Origin: Numida meleagris
Lineage: Eukaryota; Chordata; Aves; Galliformes; Numididae
Assembly: GCF_002078875.1 (NCBI RefSeq)
Contig: NC_034438.1
Span: 18,091,919 to 18,155,918, forward strand
Direction: 5' to 3'
Length of the DNA: 64,000 bases
The position numbers and the translations under genes are program-made. This document shows, piece by piece, positions 13,001-24,780 of the stretch (position 1 is its first letter; every line of letters starts with the position of its first letter). Below the pieces are notes generated by a model. That model made no database searches and was not told where the DNA came from. It worked only from the letters and a program-made list of their open reading frames with translations.

Positions 13001-13208
13001 GGATGACTATTTCATGCAGAAAAATACTGGAAAAAAATGTCTGTGAAAACTACAGATACATGGTTTGATGGGCTGAAGCTGGGAAAAGGTTTACCCAACT
13101 ATTCATCAGCAGAAAATCTGTGCTGCAGTTTAGGATTAAAGATACATGTTGATACTACCTCATTTAAATATCAGTTTTGAGAACAAAGTTAGTTACCTGG
13201 GTTAAGAG
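10061..13208. other. AT-rich intergenic sequence
   Basis: No gene or transposon recognised. It holds a perfect 8-bp hairpin with a 4-nt loop at 11331-11350 and a partial X-box-like match at 12395-12408. Small reading frames carry no known domain. Confidence 0.6.
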
Positions 13209-13298
13209 GCCAGCCCTCATCACACCACAACCTCCTTTCAGGTAGTTGTAGAGAGTGATAAGATCTCACCTGAGCTCCTTCTTCTCCAGAGTAAACAA

Positions 13299-13927
13299 TC
13301 ACATTTCCCCATAAGGCCTGTGCTCCAGACCTCTCATCAGCTTCGTTGCCCTTCTCTGAGCATGCTCCAAGGCCTCAGTGTCTTTCTTGTAGTGAGGTGC
13401 CCAACACTGAACACAGTACTCAAGGTGCGGCCTCACCACTGCTGAGTACAGAGGGTTGATCGCTTCCCTACTCCTGCTGACAGCACTATTTCTGATACAA
13501 GCCAGGATGCCATTGGCCTTCTTGGCCACCTGGGCACACTGCTGGCTCATGCTCAGCCAAACATCAGCTAACATCCCCAGGTCTGTTTACTCAATACAGT
13601 CTTCCAGCCACTCTGCCCCAGGCCTGTAGCTTTGCCTGGGGCTTTTTTGACCAAAGTGCAGGACCAGACACTCAGTCTTGTTGAACATCATCCCATTGGC
13701 CTCAGCCCAGCTATACAGCCTGTCCAGATCCCTCTGTAGGACTTTCCTAACCTCAGGCAGATCGACACTTCCTGACAACTTGGTGCCATCTGCAAACTTA
13801 CTGAGAGCGCACTCAATGCCCTCATCCAGGTCAACAATAAAGACACTAACAGGACAAGCCCCAGTACTGACCCCTGGGGAACACCACTCATGACTGGTTG
13901 CCAGCTGGATTTAACTCCATTCACCAC
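13299..13927 (-). pseudogene. CR1 ORF2 reverse transcriptase palm and C-terminal remnant
   Basis: Minus-strand pieces overlap in different frames. 13688-13927 starts before '[10 protein letters not shown]', the conserved stretch upstream of the palm, then runs out of frame. The catalytic FADD box reads FADG (codons near 13785-13800), losing one metal-binding aspartate. 13587-13778 has '[20 protein letters not shown]', and 13299-13574 has '[20 protein letters not shown]' followed by '[20 protein letters not shown]'. An active element would prime reverse transcription at a nicked target. This copy has at least two frame breaks. Confidence 0.85.
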
Positions 13928-14027
13928 GACTCTCTTGACCCAGCCCTCCTGCCAGTTCTTTACCCATCAAAGAGTGTACCTGTCCAAGCCACTGACTGCC
14001 AGCTTCTCCAGGAGATTACTATGAGAG

Positions 14028-14593
14028 ACAGTGTCAAAGACTTTGCTGAAATCTAGGTAGACTATGTCAACAGCCTTTCCCTCATCCACCAGGTGGGTCA
14101 CTTAGCCATAGAAGGAGATCAGGTTGGTCAAGCAGGACCTGTCTTTCATGAACCCAAGCTCACTTGGCCTGATTCCCTGGCTGTCCTGCACAAGCTTTGT
14201 GATCTCCCTCAAGATGGTCTGCTCCATAACCTTACCACACACTGAGGTCAGGCTGATAGGCGTATAGTTCTCCGGATCCCCCTTACTGTCCTTCTTGTAG
14301 ATTGGAATCACACTGGCAAATCTCCAGTCCTCCAGGACCTCTCTGGTTGACAGGAACGCTAATAGATGATGGAAAGCAGCCCCATGGACTTTTGGCAGTC
14401 CAGGTAGAGTAGTAGGTCCCTGTTTCCACTTGAATCGTGAGTGGTTTATTGTACTTCCTATCCCAGACTTCCAGGTCAGGGGTAGAGTATTCTGAGGATA
14501 ACTGGTCTGGCTTTTAAAGACAGGTGTAAAGAAGGCAATGAGACTCTCAGGCTTTTCCTTGTCCTCAGTGATCACGTTCCCCACTGCACCCAT
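14028..14593 (-). pseudogene. CR1 ORF2 reverse transcriptase N-terminal (fingers) remnant
   Basis: An open frame of 163 codons (14102-14593) contains 'WRFASVIPIYKKDSKGDPEN' and 'GKVMEQTILREI', the fingers motifs of CR1-type reverse transcriptases, and 'GFMKDRSCLTNLISFYG'. Just downstream (14028-14100, after a stop) comes 'VDIVYLDFSKVFDTVS', palm motif A with its catalytic aspartate retained. The 163-codon frame is only a segment of a much longer ancestral ORF2. Confidence 0.88.
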
Positions 14594-15059
14594 TAAGGTT
14601 GGAGATTCACCTCAGCCCTCTTACTGTTAATATATTTGTAAAAATGTTTTTTGTTCTCTTTATTCCAGTGGCCAAGCTGAGGTGAAGCCGGGCTTTTGCC
14701 TTTTTAATTGTTTCCCTGCATATCCTAACTATTTTTTTGTACTCTCCCTGAGTTGCATGTTCCTTCTTCCATAGGAGATAGACTATTTTTTTTGTCCTGG
14801 GATCTCAGCAAAAGCTTCTTGTTCATCCACAATGATTTTTTTCCTTGCTGGCTCATCTTGTGGTACATGGGGACATTCTGCTCCTGCACCTTTAAGACTT
14901 CCTTCTTGATGAGAGACTAGCCTTCCTGGACCCCTTCAGCCTTCAGGACTGATTCCCAAGGGGCCCTCCCTTTTAATGTCTGTCCTTTGGAATTTCAAGT
15001 TAGCAGTTTCTGGCCCACTCTTGACTTCAGCAAGAATTGAGAACTCTGCCATTTTGTAG

Positions 15060-15347
15060 TCACTGTCCAAGACAGCTCCCAACCTTCACATGTCCCACCA
15101 GTCCTTCCCTGTTTGTAAACAGCAGGTCTACTGGGGCATCTCCCTTGGTAGGCTCTCTTACCAGCTGCGATGGGAAGTTATCTTCCATGTGCTCCAGAAA
15201 ATTCAAAGACTTCTGTGCTGTTTTATATTTCCAGTATATATCAGGGAAGTTGAAGCCCCCAACAGGAACAAGGATTGCCAACCGTGTAATTTCTGCCAAC
15301 TGCTTGTAGAATGCCTCATCTGTCACTTCATCCTGGCACCAGCCTAA
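15060..15347 (-). pseudogene. CR1 ORF2 endonuclease C-terminal remnant
   Basis: The frame includes 'EAFYKQLAEITRLAILVPVG', 'GFNFPDIYWKY', 'NFPSQLVREPTKGDAPVDLL' and 'LFTNREGLVGHV', the distal half of the APE-like endonuclease of CR1. The usual GDFN metal-binding box reads GGFN, so the aspartate is lost. The element is 5'-truncated inside this domain at about 15347. Confidence 0.85.
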
Positions 15348-16139
15348 AAACAAAGAAGGGCTGAGAGTTTAGGGCAACAGTTACCTGCACTCTGTCATGC
15401 CTTGCTACACAGGGGAATATTGCCTTCCAGAAGGGGATGGGGGGTGAGGGGTACAGATTTTTCTGTCCTTCACACTTCAATAGCCTTTGCCTAGGACCTT
15501 CTCAGATTTCATTTTTGTTCCAGAACCAAAATTTCAGTAAAAGTCATGAAACAGAATTGGGCTTAACCAGCATCTTCTAAGGATTATTTTTAATGTTTAG
15601 ATTAGGTATTCAGTGGGCGTATCAAAACAAGACCAGAACCTTACATTGCAGTGTCTACTGAGCAGATGGCCAAAAGACACATGCTGGGCAAAGGTCATGA
15701 AGGTCAAACAGCAAATACACGGCCTAGGTTACAGCCCTAATATCCTTTCTCCCTAAACCATACTCCCAGGCAGTAACTTCAGGGAAATACAAGGTGGAAG
15801 AATGAGGTATCTGTGTTTGCCACATGGAAAGCACATTATTATGGAGATACTACGTATGAATGTCAATACTGGCCACAAAGAAAAAAGAGAGACTAAGCCA
15901 AACTTTGGCCTGAAAGTTAGCTGCTGAATTCTATCTGAATTTATGTGCTTATCTTTTCACCTCCAATCTACTTTAGTTTCCTCCACTATAATTAAAGTGG
16001 AAGATTCATAATGCAATAAAACGCGTGAGTTGATGAATTTACAAAGACGAGAAGCAGCTACACATTTTCTTCTTTTTTCTTCTATTTTTTTTTTCTGTCT
16101 AGTGGCTGTAGGAGATTGACATTGTCCAAACAAGGGACC
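15348..16139. other. Intergenic sequence
   Basis: No gene or repeat recognised. A pyrimidine-rich run lies at about 16062-16095, directly upstream of the next CR1 scrap. Confidence 0.55.
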
Positions 16140-16242
16140 AGAGTGATTTGGATGCAGGAGCAGGGTGCATCCTCAGCAAGACTGCTAATGATACTAAGCT
16201 CAGAGGTTTAGTGGAAGCCTTGCAGAAGGATCTAAACACATT
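16140..16242 (+). mobile_element. Fossil CR1 reverse transcriptase fragment
   Basis: The plus-strand frame reads 'CILSKTANDTKLRGLVEALQ', which aligns with the CR1 palm motif C region ('TLSKFADDTKLGG' type) seen in the better copies here. The catalytic FADD box has become TAND. About 100 bp is recognisable and neither end of the element is present, so this is an old, heavily eroded piece. The open frame runs on to 16387, but that part does not look like CR1. Confidence 0.65.
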
Positions 16243-19200
16243 TTATAGCTCTTACTTAAGCATACTTGGCATAGAAACCAAACTGGAGTCACCTCTAGCA
16301 AACGATCATGCAGCAGTCATAACTGTCAAACTTCCTTGCCACTTAAAAAGTGCTACATGGGAGTTTCCATTCTGTACTGGTCTGTAACAAAACAATATAT
16401 ATTAAGGATCCAGGATGCTGAGCTACTTCTGAGTAGTTGTGAGGCAATCATGGAACAGGATGAGGAACAGCACACTGCTCCTGCCTATGGCTGAAGAAGC
16501 CACTCTGAAGCTCTTGCAAGGTTAGAAGGAAATGCAGATGCAGACTTCAGAGAAAGTGAAGTGAAGTATGGGTCATTAATAAGGAGAGTGGCATTAAAAA
16601 ACAATGGAAAAATGAGGAAAAAATGCTATTCTAAAACTATTATTTCACAAATGAAGTTACAGATTGAAGACAAAAATTAAAGAGAAGTTAAAACTATCAT
16701 TTTACCTTGTAAAGTTACATTAAAGGCTGCAGTAGTATAAAATATCTTGAAGAAACTTGTATTTTTAGATGGCTTAGGCGTTCTTACTGAAAACTAGACA
16801 AAAATTTCTCAGTGCCACTGGATTTTCACAATTCTTCAGCATGGTCCTTGTGAAGTAATTTGTAAACCCACCAAAATGAAAGCTCATCTTTCAGAAAGTG
16901 TGGAGCCAGAAATGAGCAATGAGCACCTGAAAATATTGTTGTTGCTATTCTTTTTTTAAAAAAGAAAGAGAATATGTCTATATTCTTCAGGACAATGTAT
17001 GTGAAGCAGAGATAAAGAGAGATAAAAAGATGGATCTGAAAAGATCTGGTATATTTCTCAGGCACGAAATAGAGGAATAGGTCACAATGGAAAAAGGACT
17101 TTCACTGAAGCCATGCCACAGGACTTTTCTATAAATAATAAATCAGAAAGTTTGGTTCATTCCAGAATAACTTTGATATTAGATCAACTAAATGGAAAGC
17201 TTGCACTAGTGATTTAGCTGTCTTCACATTAGAGGGTTCATCCAAACCTGAAATTTAAACCTGAAATCCTAAACACATACTTGACAGAAGGAGTAAAAGA
17301 AAAAAATTTAGCATCTCTCAGATGACATGGTAATCAAGAACAGCTATCTAAAGACATTCAAGCCAGAGAATATTTTTGTAAAATTATTGAAATATTTAGG
17401 CAGTCTCCAGAGTTGCTAATTTTCCATTGCAAACTTCATGTGCCATTTCAGCCTTATAGAGGTGTACTTGGTGCTTTCATTCACTACAACCACAATCATT
17501 CACTGCTACTTTTGTCTCAGTGTACTACAACCATGAATATTTTTGGTTTTTTTGAGCTGCTCCACTCAGGATGTGGTAAATCCAGATATGCAGTGGTACA
17601 ACATTTATTGAGGAAGAATAACAGCTTTGCTTCTAATACAAATGAAGTTGAGTACCAAGCTGAGAAGTGGCGTAGATCATGCTTACCCAATTTGGAATTG
17701 CAGTACAACTTCTGTGATCTTCAGAAAAGCACACCACCACGATTTTCAAACCTAGGGCATTTTAGCAATAGGAGTCTGCAATTTGGGACGTATTTGGAGA
17801 AGGCTGAATGTTTGTAACCATTTCCAGACATAACGTCTAATTTAGGGTGCTGGAGAGACCCTTCCTGATTCTGTAAACACTAAATCTGTAATTGCAAGCA
17901 TGTAATCACTTTGGAAGGTCTTCAGTCAGGGGGATTTTGTAGAGACTTAGTCCCCTAAACCATTTTTATCTCAAATGTAGAAACTTGATTGCACTTCAGA
18001 AACAAAACATTCAAAAGGATGCACTTTTTTTTCTGGGTGTACAGCAAACTGGAATCCTTTGGCTTTTCTTATAGCTCCTGAGAAGCACTGAGCACAGGGT
18101 TTTGGGATGACATGCAATCACAGGGATGAAAGGTTTCTTACAATTCCAGTTTCAAGATTCCCTTAAGAGAAAATATATCTGACGACTAAAAGAAAATAAA
18201 GCAGTGTTGCACCTTCACTTCTTCACTTCCCCGGAAGAGTGCATGCAAAGCAGCTTGATCTGACATCAAGGATGATTTACAGGAGCCATTAACTGTCACA
18301 TTCCTGATGAATTTGAAGAACTGTAGAAATCAAAGGAAGGCTTCTGTTTCTGTGGCAAGAGTCTCCTCTGCCTTACTGCCAAAACTCTCACCTTGTTTGC
18401 CAGCCAGGTGACTGGAGGACTAATTTGCCACCACATGGCCTCAGTAAATACATACTGTTAGGGATTCATCACAGTTTCTGTTCTGGATATAGTGCAAAAG
18501 TGAATATGGGTAAAAATGTTTTACAGATGTCTTTAAGATGACCTTGGGCTCAATTTCTCCATCTTAGAAATACTCTGACAGCACTGACTATTTTCTGATC
18601 AGGAAAAAATCATGGGTGGCCTTGTCTTCTCACTACCTCCTTTTCCCATGACCCTCATATGTAGAATAAAAGGAACAAGGTATTTCGCTGGCAGCGCTTG
18701 ATAATGCTTTAAGCTGTTGATGCCCTTCTGTTGCCATTTATTTTACAAGATGTAAAACTGCTTGAATTCAATAGGAAACAGAATATGAAACCCTTTCCTG
18801 GAGAGCTGATTATTATTATTATTTATTCCTTGAATTTTGGTAGCTATCAAAATATCTTTTCTTACAGAAAGACGGTTCTCGGCCTGCAAAGGTAAAAGGC
18901 TCAGACATGTTGTTTCCAAAGTACAGGAGAAATGTCTAAAGACTACTGTCACTTTCTTACATTTTAATGATAAACTATCAAAATACTAAATTTCCGATAG
19001 ATGAAGTGCTGTCTTCCACCATATCCAAAATTAATGGATTGGTTGTTTCAGTTGGAATTTATCCACAGACACATATTCACATCTATCTCCACATAACCAG
19101 TGTCCTCTCCTTGTAGTCCAAGTGAGTGGTAAAATGAACAAAGGTAGGTACATATTGTGCCTAGAAATGTGGGTTGACAGCACCCTGCCCAGCTCAGAAA

Positions 19201-21596
19201 CTGGTGATCAGTTGACATTTTTAAAGTAGCCAGAAGATACTAGCTTTGCTATAAGGAGCCAAAAAGAACATTGGGGTGGACTTGGAAAGTCAAACAAGAA
19301 ATTTGAATCTTGGAAAGATGAGAGCAGGAAATTGGATGTGATGATAGACCAATGAGGACACCAGCACGTAGTCATGGGAGTGCAACAGATACATTTCAAA
19401 TAGATTGAGGATGAATGAGACTGTGTGTACTAGAGAACATAAGAATGAGGAAACAGCAGAGCTTAAATGAGGTAAAACAAAGAAAAGTCTTTTATCTGAA
19501 GTAGGAGAAAAAGTGTTTACAAATGTTCTGGAGATTTGGATACATCCTGCAGGCAGTTGAGAAAGGTATGTGAATGCTCTGGCTCTTGTCAATGAAACTC
19601 AAAAATGGTAAGTGTTCATTCACATTATTCTGTTTCTTGGCTGTGTATCTTAATGAATTTGTTAACCTATCCTATTCTCTGTCATTGGAAAGTTGGTGTA
19701 TGTGCTTTCATATTAATTGTTCTTAATTGAGTTGTGACTGCACGCTAGATGGACACTTTTTGCTGCCTTTCCTATGACAAATGCTTGTATCTTTCCCACA
19801 AAGTATTATAATAAATCTCACATCTTACAGAGTTTGCATCTATTTAGGGGCTGGAATTACTTTTAAAAGATGTAGAAAGGAACAATAAAGGTGCAGAAGA
19901 CCCAGAAAATGAGTAAATACATTTCATTCTAGTAAATTGTTGTATCCAGAATCTTCATGTCTGAGGATAAATCCCAATATCTAATGCAAAATGAGGTAAC
20001 AAATCCTAGGCATCAAAAGGGGCAATCTCTATCACACAGCTGGTAAAATGTGTAACTATGCTTTTAAAAATGAAAGTAGTTAATGTGTGTAACTGTGAGA
20101 ATAAAGATTCACGTGGACAATAACACTCCATCATCTTTGCTGCATGCAGACCTACTGTAGGTAGGTGTACACCTAGTGTAGATGGATGTAGATGGATGAT
20201 ACTTTCTGGCTCTTTCCCTTGATAAGTTTTTTAGCATAGTGTCTTACAGCGTCATCCTCTAGTTGTCTCTGATCCCACTTAAATAAGCCCAGGCAGTCTG
20301 GGAGTACAAGGCATCTGGGTCTCTAGTTCATCAGGACGAGCCTTAAGTTTTGGGGTTATATAATGTACTGCTACACGGACAAAATCATTTTGATGTTGAC
20401 CTAATAGCTGCAAGGAAACTGCAGTCTGTGGCCAGATTCTACTGCATATAAAAACCCAGCTTTCCCTGGAGTCCAAATGATATAGATTAAACACAGCTTC
20501 TCACCTGGGGCAGAAGCTTTCTTTTGCAACTAACTGGACAGATCTCTAGAAGCCAGCTTTATAACCTTGTGAAAATGTTTAGTCCAATGACACTGAGTCC
20601 TTGTATTCCTAAAATGTGTACTATTTTAAAAAGGTTTTGGGCAGAATGAAATCCCGGGCAATGAAAATGTGTTCTAGTATTTGGCACAAGTGTGCCTTGT
20701 TCCTCATAATTGCTTCTATCAAGCTTCTTGACTGCAACCATGTTGATGCAATTTTTTTGAGAAAGGTTTCTCAGTGTCAGTACTACCCACAGCACACAAC
20801 TGGGTGCTCTTACTACTGCATTTGATATAAAGAGCTCTTAAATGGCTTTTGTACAGCTATTGGTAGAACACCACGCAGATCAAGATGAGGGAACTAATAA
20901 AACTGCTGTTCAGCTTGGCCTGTGTGAGTGAGGAGATCTATCAAAATGTGGAGAAGTGGGAGAAGGAAGAAAGGAAGGCTATTAGCAACCCTTCCCTCAT
21001 TAGGAACTGCCTCTTGCCAGCTGTGACAGTGGCCTGCATATGCATATCAAGCATGATAACAAAGACCGTGAATGATGTCAGGGCTGCAGCAGAGGAGTGG
21101 GAAATGAGAGTAAATAAGGTCTAATTCTATGGCTGGGGAACATTGTAGCAACGAGCCAGTGCAGCTGCCCATGCCTAAGAGGAGTGACTCTGGGTACTCC
21201 TCACTACCACCACAGGGCCCTGGTTGAAAGGAGGGTCATTTTCCCATCCCAGATCACGTTAGAGCTGCGTCCATCTGTCTGAGGTTCTTGACCTCAACTG
21301 AAAGCAGCTGTGTAGAATGCAGAGATAGTCTCATTAAAACAAGGAAAGTTCCCCCTTAATTAAAAGGTTACAACTACATACTTAAAAAGTAACAAGCTCC
21401 ACATACAAGAAAATTATAAATATCCTGAGAGCAGCTAGTGGATACCTCCAAACTGTCTTAACAGATGGTGATTCTGATGTTGGAACTTTTGCAAGTGTCA
21501 TTCTGTAATAAAACCTGGTTTTCTAACTCCACATGCTGAACTGCCCTCAAGTCCATTTTTTCACTTACACTGGATTGACTATCCTTTTCATTTCCC
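16243..21596. other. AT-rich intergenic sequence
   Basis: No exon, RNA gene or transposon recognised. The frame at 17413-17817 (134 codons, plus) has no domain I know. There is a cluster of small palindromes and a 10-bp tandem duplication at 20151-20197. The rest is unremarkable. Confidence 0.6.
20151..20197. repeat. Palindrome cluster and 10-bp tandem duplication
   Basis: 20162-20175 is a perfect 14-bp palindrome (TAGGTGTACACCTA). Just before it, CCTAC/GTAGG flank one base at 20151-20161. Just after it, the 10-mer at 20178-20187 is repeated exactly at 20188-20197. The AGGTGT and ACACCT halves look like T-box half-sites, but no function can be claimed from this alone. Confidence 0.6.
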
Positions 21597-22886
21597 TTAC
21601 TCCAAAAGTAAACTCTCCTATTTCCTATCTATGGAAATGACAACAAAAAGCACAATTTGGTAGAGCAAATTCTCAGCTGTTTTTCAATAGTCACCACCAC
21701 GAATAATGCATTTTTGCCGGCAAAGAACACGAGACTACACACCACACTTGGAAATACCTGCATCAGCAAAGGTGATTCACTGTTTCACAGCTGCTGTGAT
21801 GGCATCATTACTAGGAAAATATTGCCTATGCAGTCCATCATTCACTGGTCCAAACAGATGAAAGTCAGAAAGTGCCAAATCTGGACTGTACGGTGGGTGT
21901 GGTAGGACAGTCCAGCCAAGACTGGCAATGTGCTCCCTGGTCTTCAAATTGGTGTGGGGATTGGCATTATTGTGTTGCAAGAGAAAGATTGCTTTCTCCT
22001 CTGGCCTGACTCTGGAAGTTGAAGCTTTCAGCTCAGTCAGCGTTGCAATGTAGCAGTCAGATCTGATGGTTTGTCTGGGTTTCAGGAAATTCAGAAGGAT
22101 CGGCCCTTTACCATCCCAAAAGACAGTGCACATCACTTTAACCACTGAAGCCTGTGTCTTGAACTTTTTCTTCAACAGAGAATTCACATGTCACTGCTCC
22201 ATGGACTGCAGTTTTAATTCTGGCTCATAGTGGTGACACCATGTCTCATCACTGGCAATGATGTGATTCAGGAAATTGTCACCTTCAGCCTTGCATTGAC
22301 TCAGTAGGTCCTGACAAACTTGCATATGGTGCTCTTTCTGTTGCTGTGTGAGCATTTGTGAGACCCACCTGCTACAAATTTAGCATTGCCACCATTGTTT
22401 CCAACACACTGAAGCTGATTCTAATCTCTGCACACAGTTCCCTGATCATAATCCAACAATTTGCGTGGATGAGCTGATCAAGACGCTCTTCATTTTCTGG
22501 CATGACAGCAGCGCATGGCTGTTTGGAATGTGGCTTGTCTTTTGTGTGTCTGTCACTACTGCTGAAACACACCACCCACTGCCTCACTGAGTTCATCCAT
22601 TCTTTGGGCTCCATAAACATTGAGCAAGTGTCAATGAATGTCATTGGGTGCCATTTTTTTTTTTCCTCATGCAGGAATTCACTGACACACCTTTGCTTCA
22701 TAAGAACTTCCATGTCAGATGCTATTTGTCAGACTGCCTTTCTGCTGGCATCTGTTGCATGGCAGTAAAATGGAATGGAATATTGGTGGGAAGATCCAGC
22801 CTCTACTGCCATATCATCAGCATCCACCTCTGACACCGTGAGCTGACAGAATAAGACAGGAGGCGTTACTTTTGGAGCAGTCCTCA
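21597..22886 (-). mobile_element. Near full-length mariner-type DNA transposon, inactive
   Basis: The outer ends carry inverted repeats: 'ctccaaaagtaaactctcct' near 21600 and the reverse complement of 'gctccaaaagtaacgcctcc' near 22857-22881. The span of about 1.29 kb is the normal size of a mariner. The transposase reads on the minus strand. The flanking TA target dinucleotide is present at 21598-21599 and near 22887, but the exact ends are blurred by mutation. The family looks like the mariner group described in chicken (Galluhop/Mariner1_GG); that assignment is from knowledge of the family, not from a search. Confidence 0.88.
21690..22713 (-). pseudogene. Mariner transposase pseudogene
   Basis: An intact enzyme of about 340 residues would excise and insert the element at TA sites. 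The N-terminal part (22372-22713) begins 'MEVLMKQRCVSEFLHEEKKK' and covers the helix-turn-helix region. A frameshift and TAG follow near 22372-22385. In the shifted frame the first catalytic aspartate survives in 'IIASDETWCHHYEPE' (22216-22260), then a TGA stop appears near 22190. The C-terminal part (21777-22187) has 'LPHPPYSPDLALSDFHLFGP' with the third acidic residue. The usual QHDNARPH box reads QHNNANPH, so the second catalytic aspartate is lost. It has three independent inactivating lesions. Confidence 0.88.
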
Positions 22887-24474
22887 TATTTTGCTTGAGC
22901 ATTCAAAAGATAATACGAATCCGAAGATTTTCAAATGGTCATTAGGCACCTTTTCCATTGAATCAGATATGGATGTACAGTGACTGAACTGCCTTTAGTA
23001 AAGTGAAATTCTGAGTGATCCAAAATGCATGTTTCAGCAGCATTTGTGTTCAGCTAAGTGAAAGCAGCAGTTACTTTTTCTAATGTTTAAATTTCCAGCA
23101 GTGAATTTGACACAGAGAAGGAGCTGAGGTATTCTTAGGCTGATTTATTTTACTTTCAACACCACTACCCATGTAAGGAGTGTTTATGAAAGGTGTGGTA
23201 TTTATATGGAAAGTGTTTGTCCTGTAATAGGATTATTTGTTTGTGTAGTGCTAGTAGGTCATTTCCCTTAGTTATTTAAATACATTAAAAATATATGACA
23301 TAATAATTGCAGCAAAGCATGCTTTTCAGCTATTAGTAGCTGCTAATGATCACATGTTGGCTACAGTAAAGATAAAGAATGAAACCACTGAGATCAGAAT
23401 TTAACTGGGAGAGTTTTTTGCATCCTAGATCAACTGCTAGCATTATTCTCAATGACACAGTCATGAAGGTCTTATCTTAACTAGCCCAGCTGCTCTTTAA
23501 CTGAACCATGGGCTGCCGCATAGTACACCATTGCATGGTTTGCACTTATACCAGAGGACTCTAATTGAGCTAAGTGGGATAGTAAAAAACGCATAACCAT
23601 AACAGTCTGAAACCAATTTATCATGCTGAGAATGTTATGTGGAGCTAGATTGGGCATGTCTGCATGTCATTGCCATGTGTAGGGTGGGCGTGGGAAAGGA
23701 GCATCTCCTGGGGGCTGGAGGAGTCTCGCTGTGGCTGTGATTCAGCCTTACATTTTCTTCCTTGGCAAAGCTATTCTAAGAGGTTTCTGTCTTCCCACTT
23801 TCTCCTTCATCCATCTTCCTCTTAGAAAGGATATGGACTAAACTAAGTCCTCCAAAAAGATTTTTTTCTTTTTCTTTTTTCAATTAAGAACTTCATTGAT
23901 TGTCTCTATGATTATTCTTGTCACTCCAAAGAATGAAGTCAATAGCAGCATGATAGTGGGGCAACTAATTCAGGAAAGGGGGAGTCGGAAAACCTTAAAC
24001 AAGCTATGCGTCTGGAGGAAATGTCCACGGAATGATCTCAGGTGCACGCGTTGATCGTGCAGAACAGTTTGAAGAACAGGGATCATTAAAGCAGCCTATG
24101 GCTGTGCTTGTGAATAACATCTCAATGCAGAACACAGAAAAATTGTTCCTCTTGCTGGAAATGTGTTTTTTGATCTTGTTTTAAAGTGAGCGAGTTGCTT
24201 GAGGAAACGGTATGACTGAACTACTTTTTAAATAACTCCTTCATTATCCATTGTCACATTAGGGAAATATGAATAACTGATAAAGTAAGACCATTTGCAG
24301 ACAGTATGAGAAGTGGGACTGTTTACAAGGAGAGTAAGAACTGAAAGATACTAAAATATTTTTTAAAGGCTCTTCAGTTAGGAGGCATTTCTTTTAATAA
24401 CTTCACAATTGTACCTCAGTGATTTGACTATATATCAGTGATTTGACTATATAATTGAGAAAAAGTTTAGTAAT
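22887..24474. other. AT-rich intergenic sequence
   Basis: No gene recognised. A T/C-rich stretch lies near 23863-23882, and an exact 19-bp tandem duplication at 24416-24453 sits just upstream of a CR1 piece. Confidence 0.55.
24416..24453. repeat. Exact 19-bp tandem duplication
   Basis: The unit 'tcagtgatttgactatata' occurs at 24416-24434 and again without change at 24435-24453. Identical copies imply a recent duplication, which would make this a likely length polymorphism. Confidence 0.9.
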
Positions 24475-24780
24475 ACTGGGGAGGGACATTTATAAGGGCA
24501 TGTAGTGACAGAATGAGGGGAAATGGCTTTAAACTGGAAAAGGGTGGATTTAGACTAGATATCAGAAAGAAATTCTTTACTGTGAGTGTGGTGAGACTCT
24601 GGAACAGGTTGCCCAGTGAGATTGTGAATGCCCCCACCTTGGAAGCATTCAAGACCAGGCTGGATGGGGGTCTGAGCAACCTGGTCTAGAGGGAGGTGCC
24701 CTGCCTACAGAGGGGAGATGGAACTAGATGATCTTAAAGGCCTATTCCAACCCAAACCATTCTATGATTCTATGATTCTA
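24475..24780 (+). mobile_element. CR1 LINE 3' end, sense on plus strand
   Basis: Starts inside the last part of ORF2 (equivalent to about 7080 in the copy at 6820-7386), passes the 'ctggtctagagggaggt' stop/UTR junction near 24680, and ends in three 'attctatg' octamers near 24762-24782. It closely resembles the 6820-7386 copy and probably belongs to the same subfamily. About 305 bp is present. Confidence 0.92.

Larger units (their letters stand above)
13209..15347 (-). mobile_element. Long CR1 LINE, 3'-incomplete, sense on minus strand
   Basis: Read on the minus strand from 15347 it gives the end of the ORF2 endonuclease, the linker, the reverse transcriptase and the C-terminal region, stopping at 13209. 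Compared with the copy at 61181-61937 it lacks about the last 280 bases of coding region and 3' UTR: 13209 matches position 61463 of that copy and the similarity then stops. Typical CR1 truncation is at the 5' end, so the missing 3' end implies a later deletion or rearrangement. Multiple frameshifts and stops make it inactive. Confidence 0.93.

Noticed and set aside
17413..17817. 134-codon plus-strand frame as a gene
   Set aside because: No domain, no splice or promoter context, and no repeat relation. Treated as chance.
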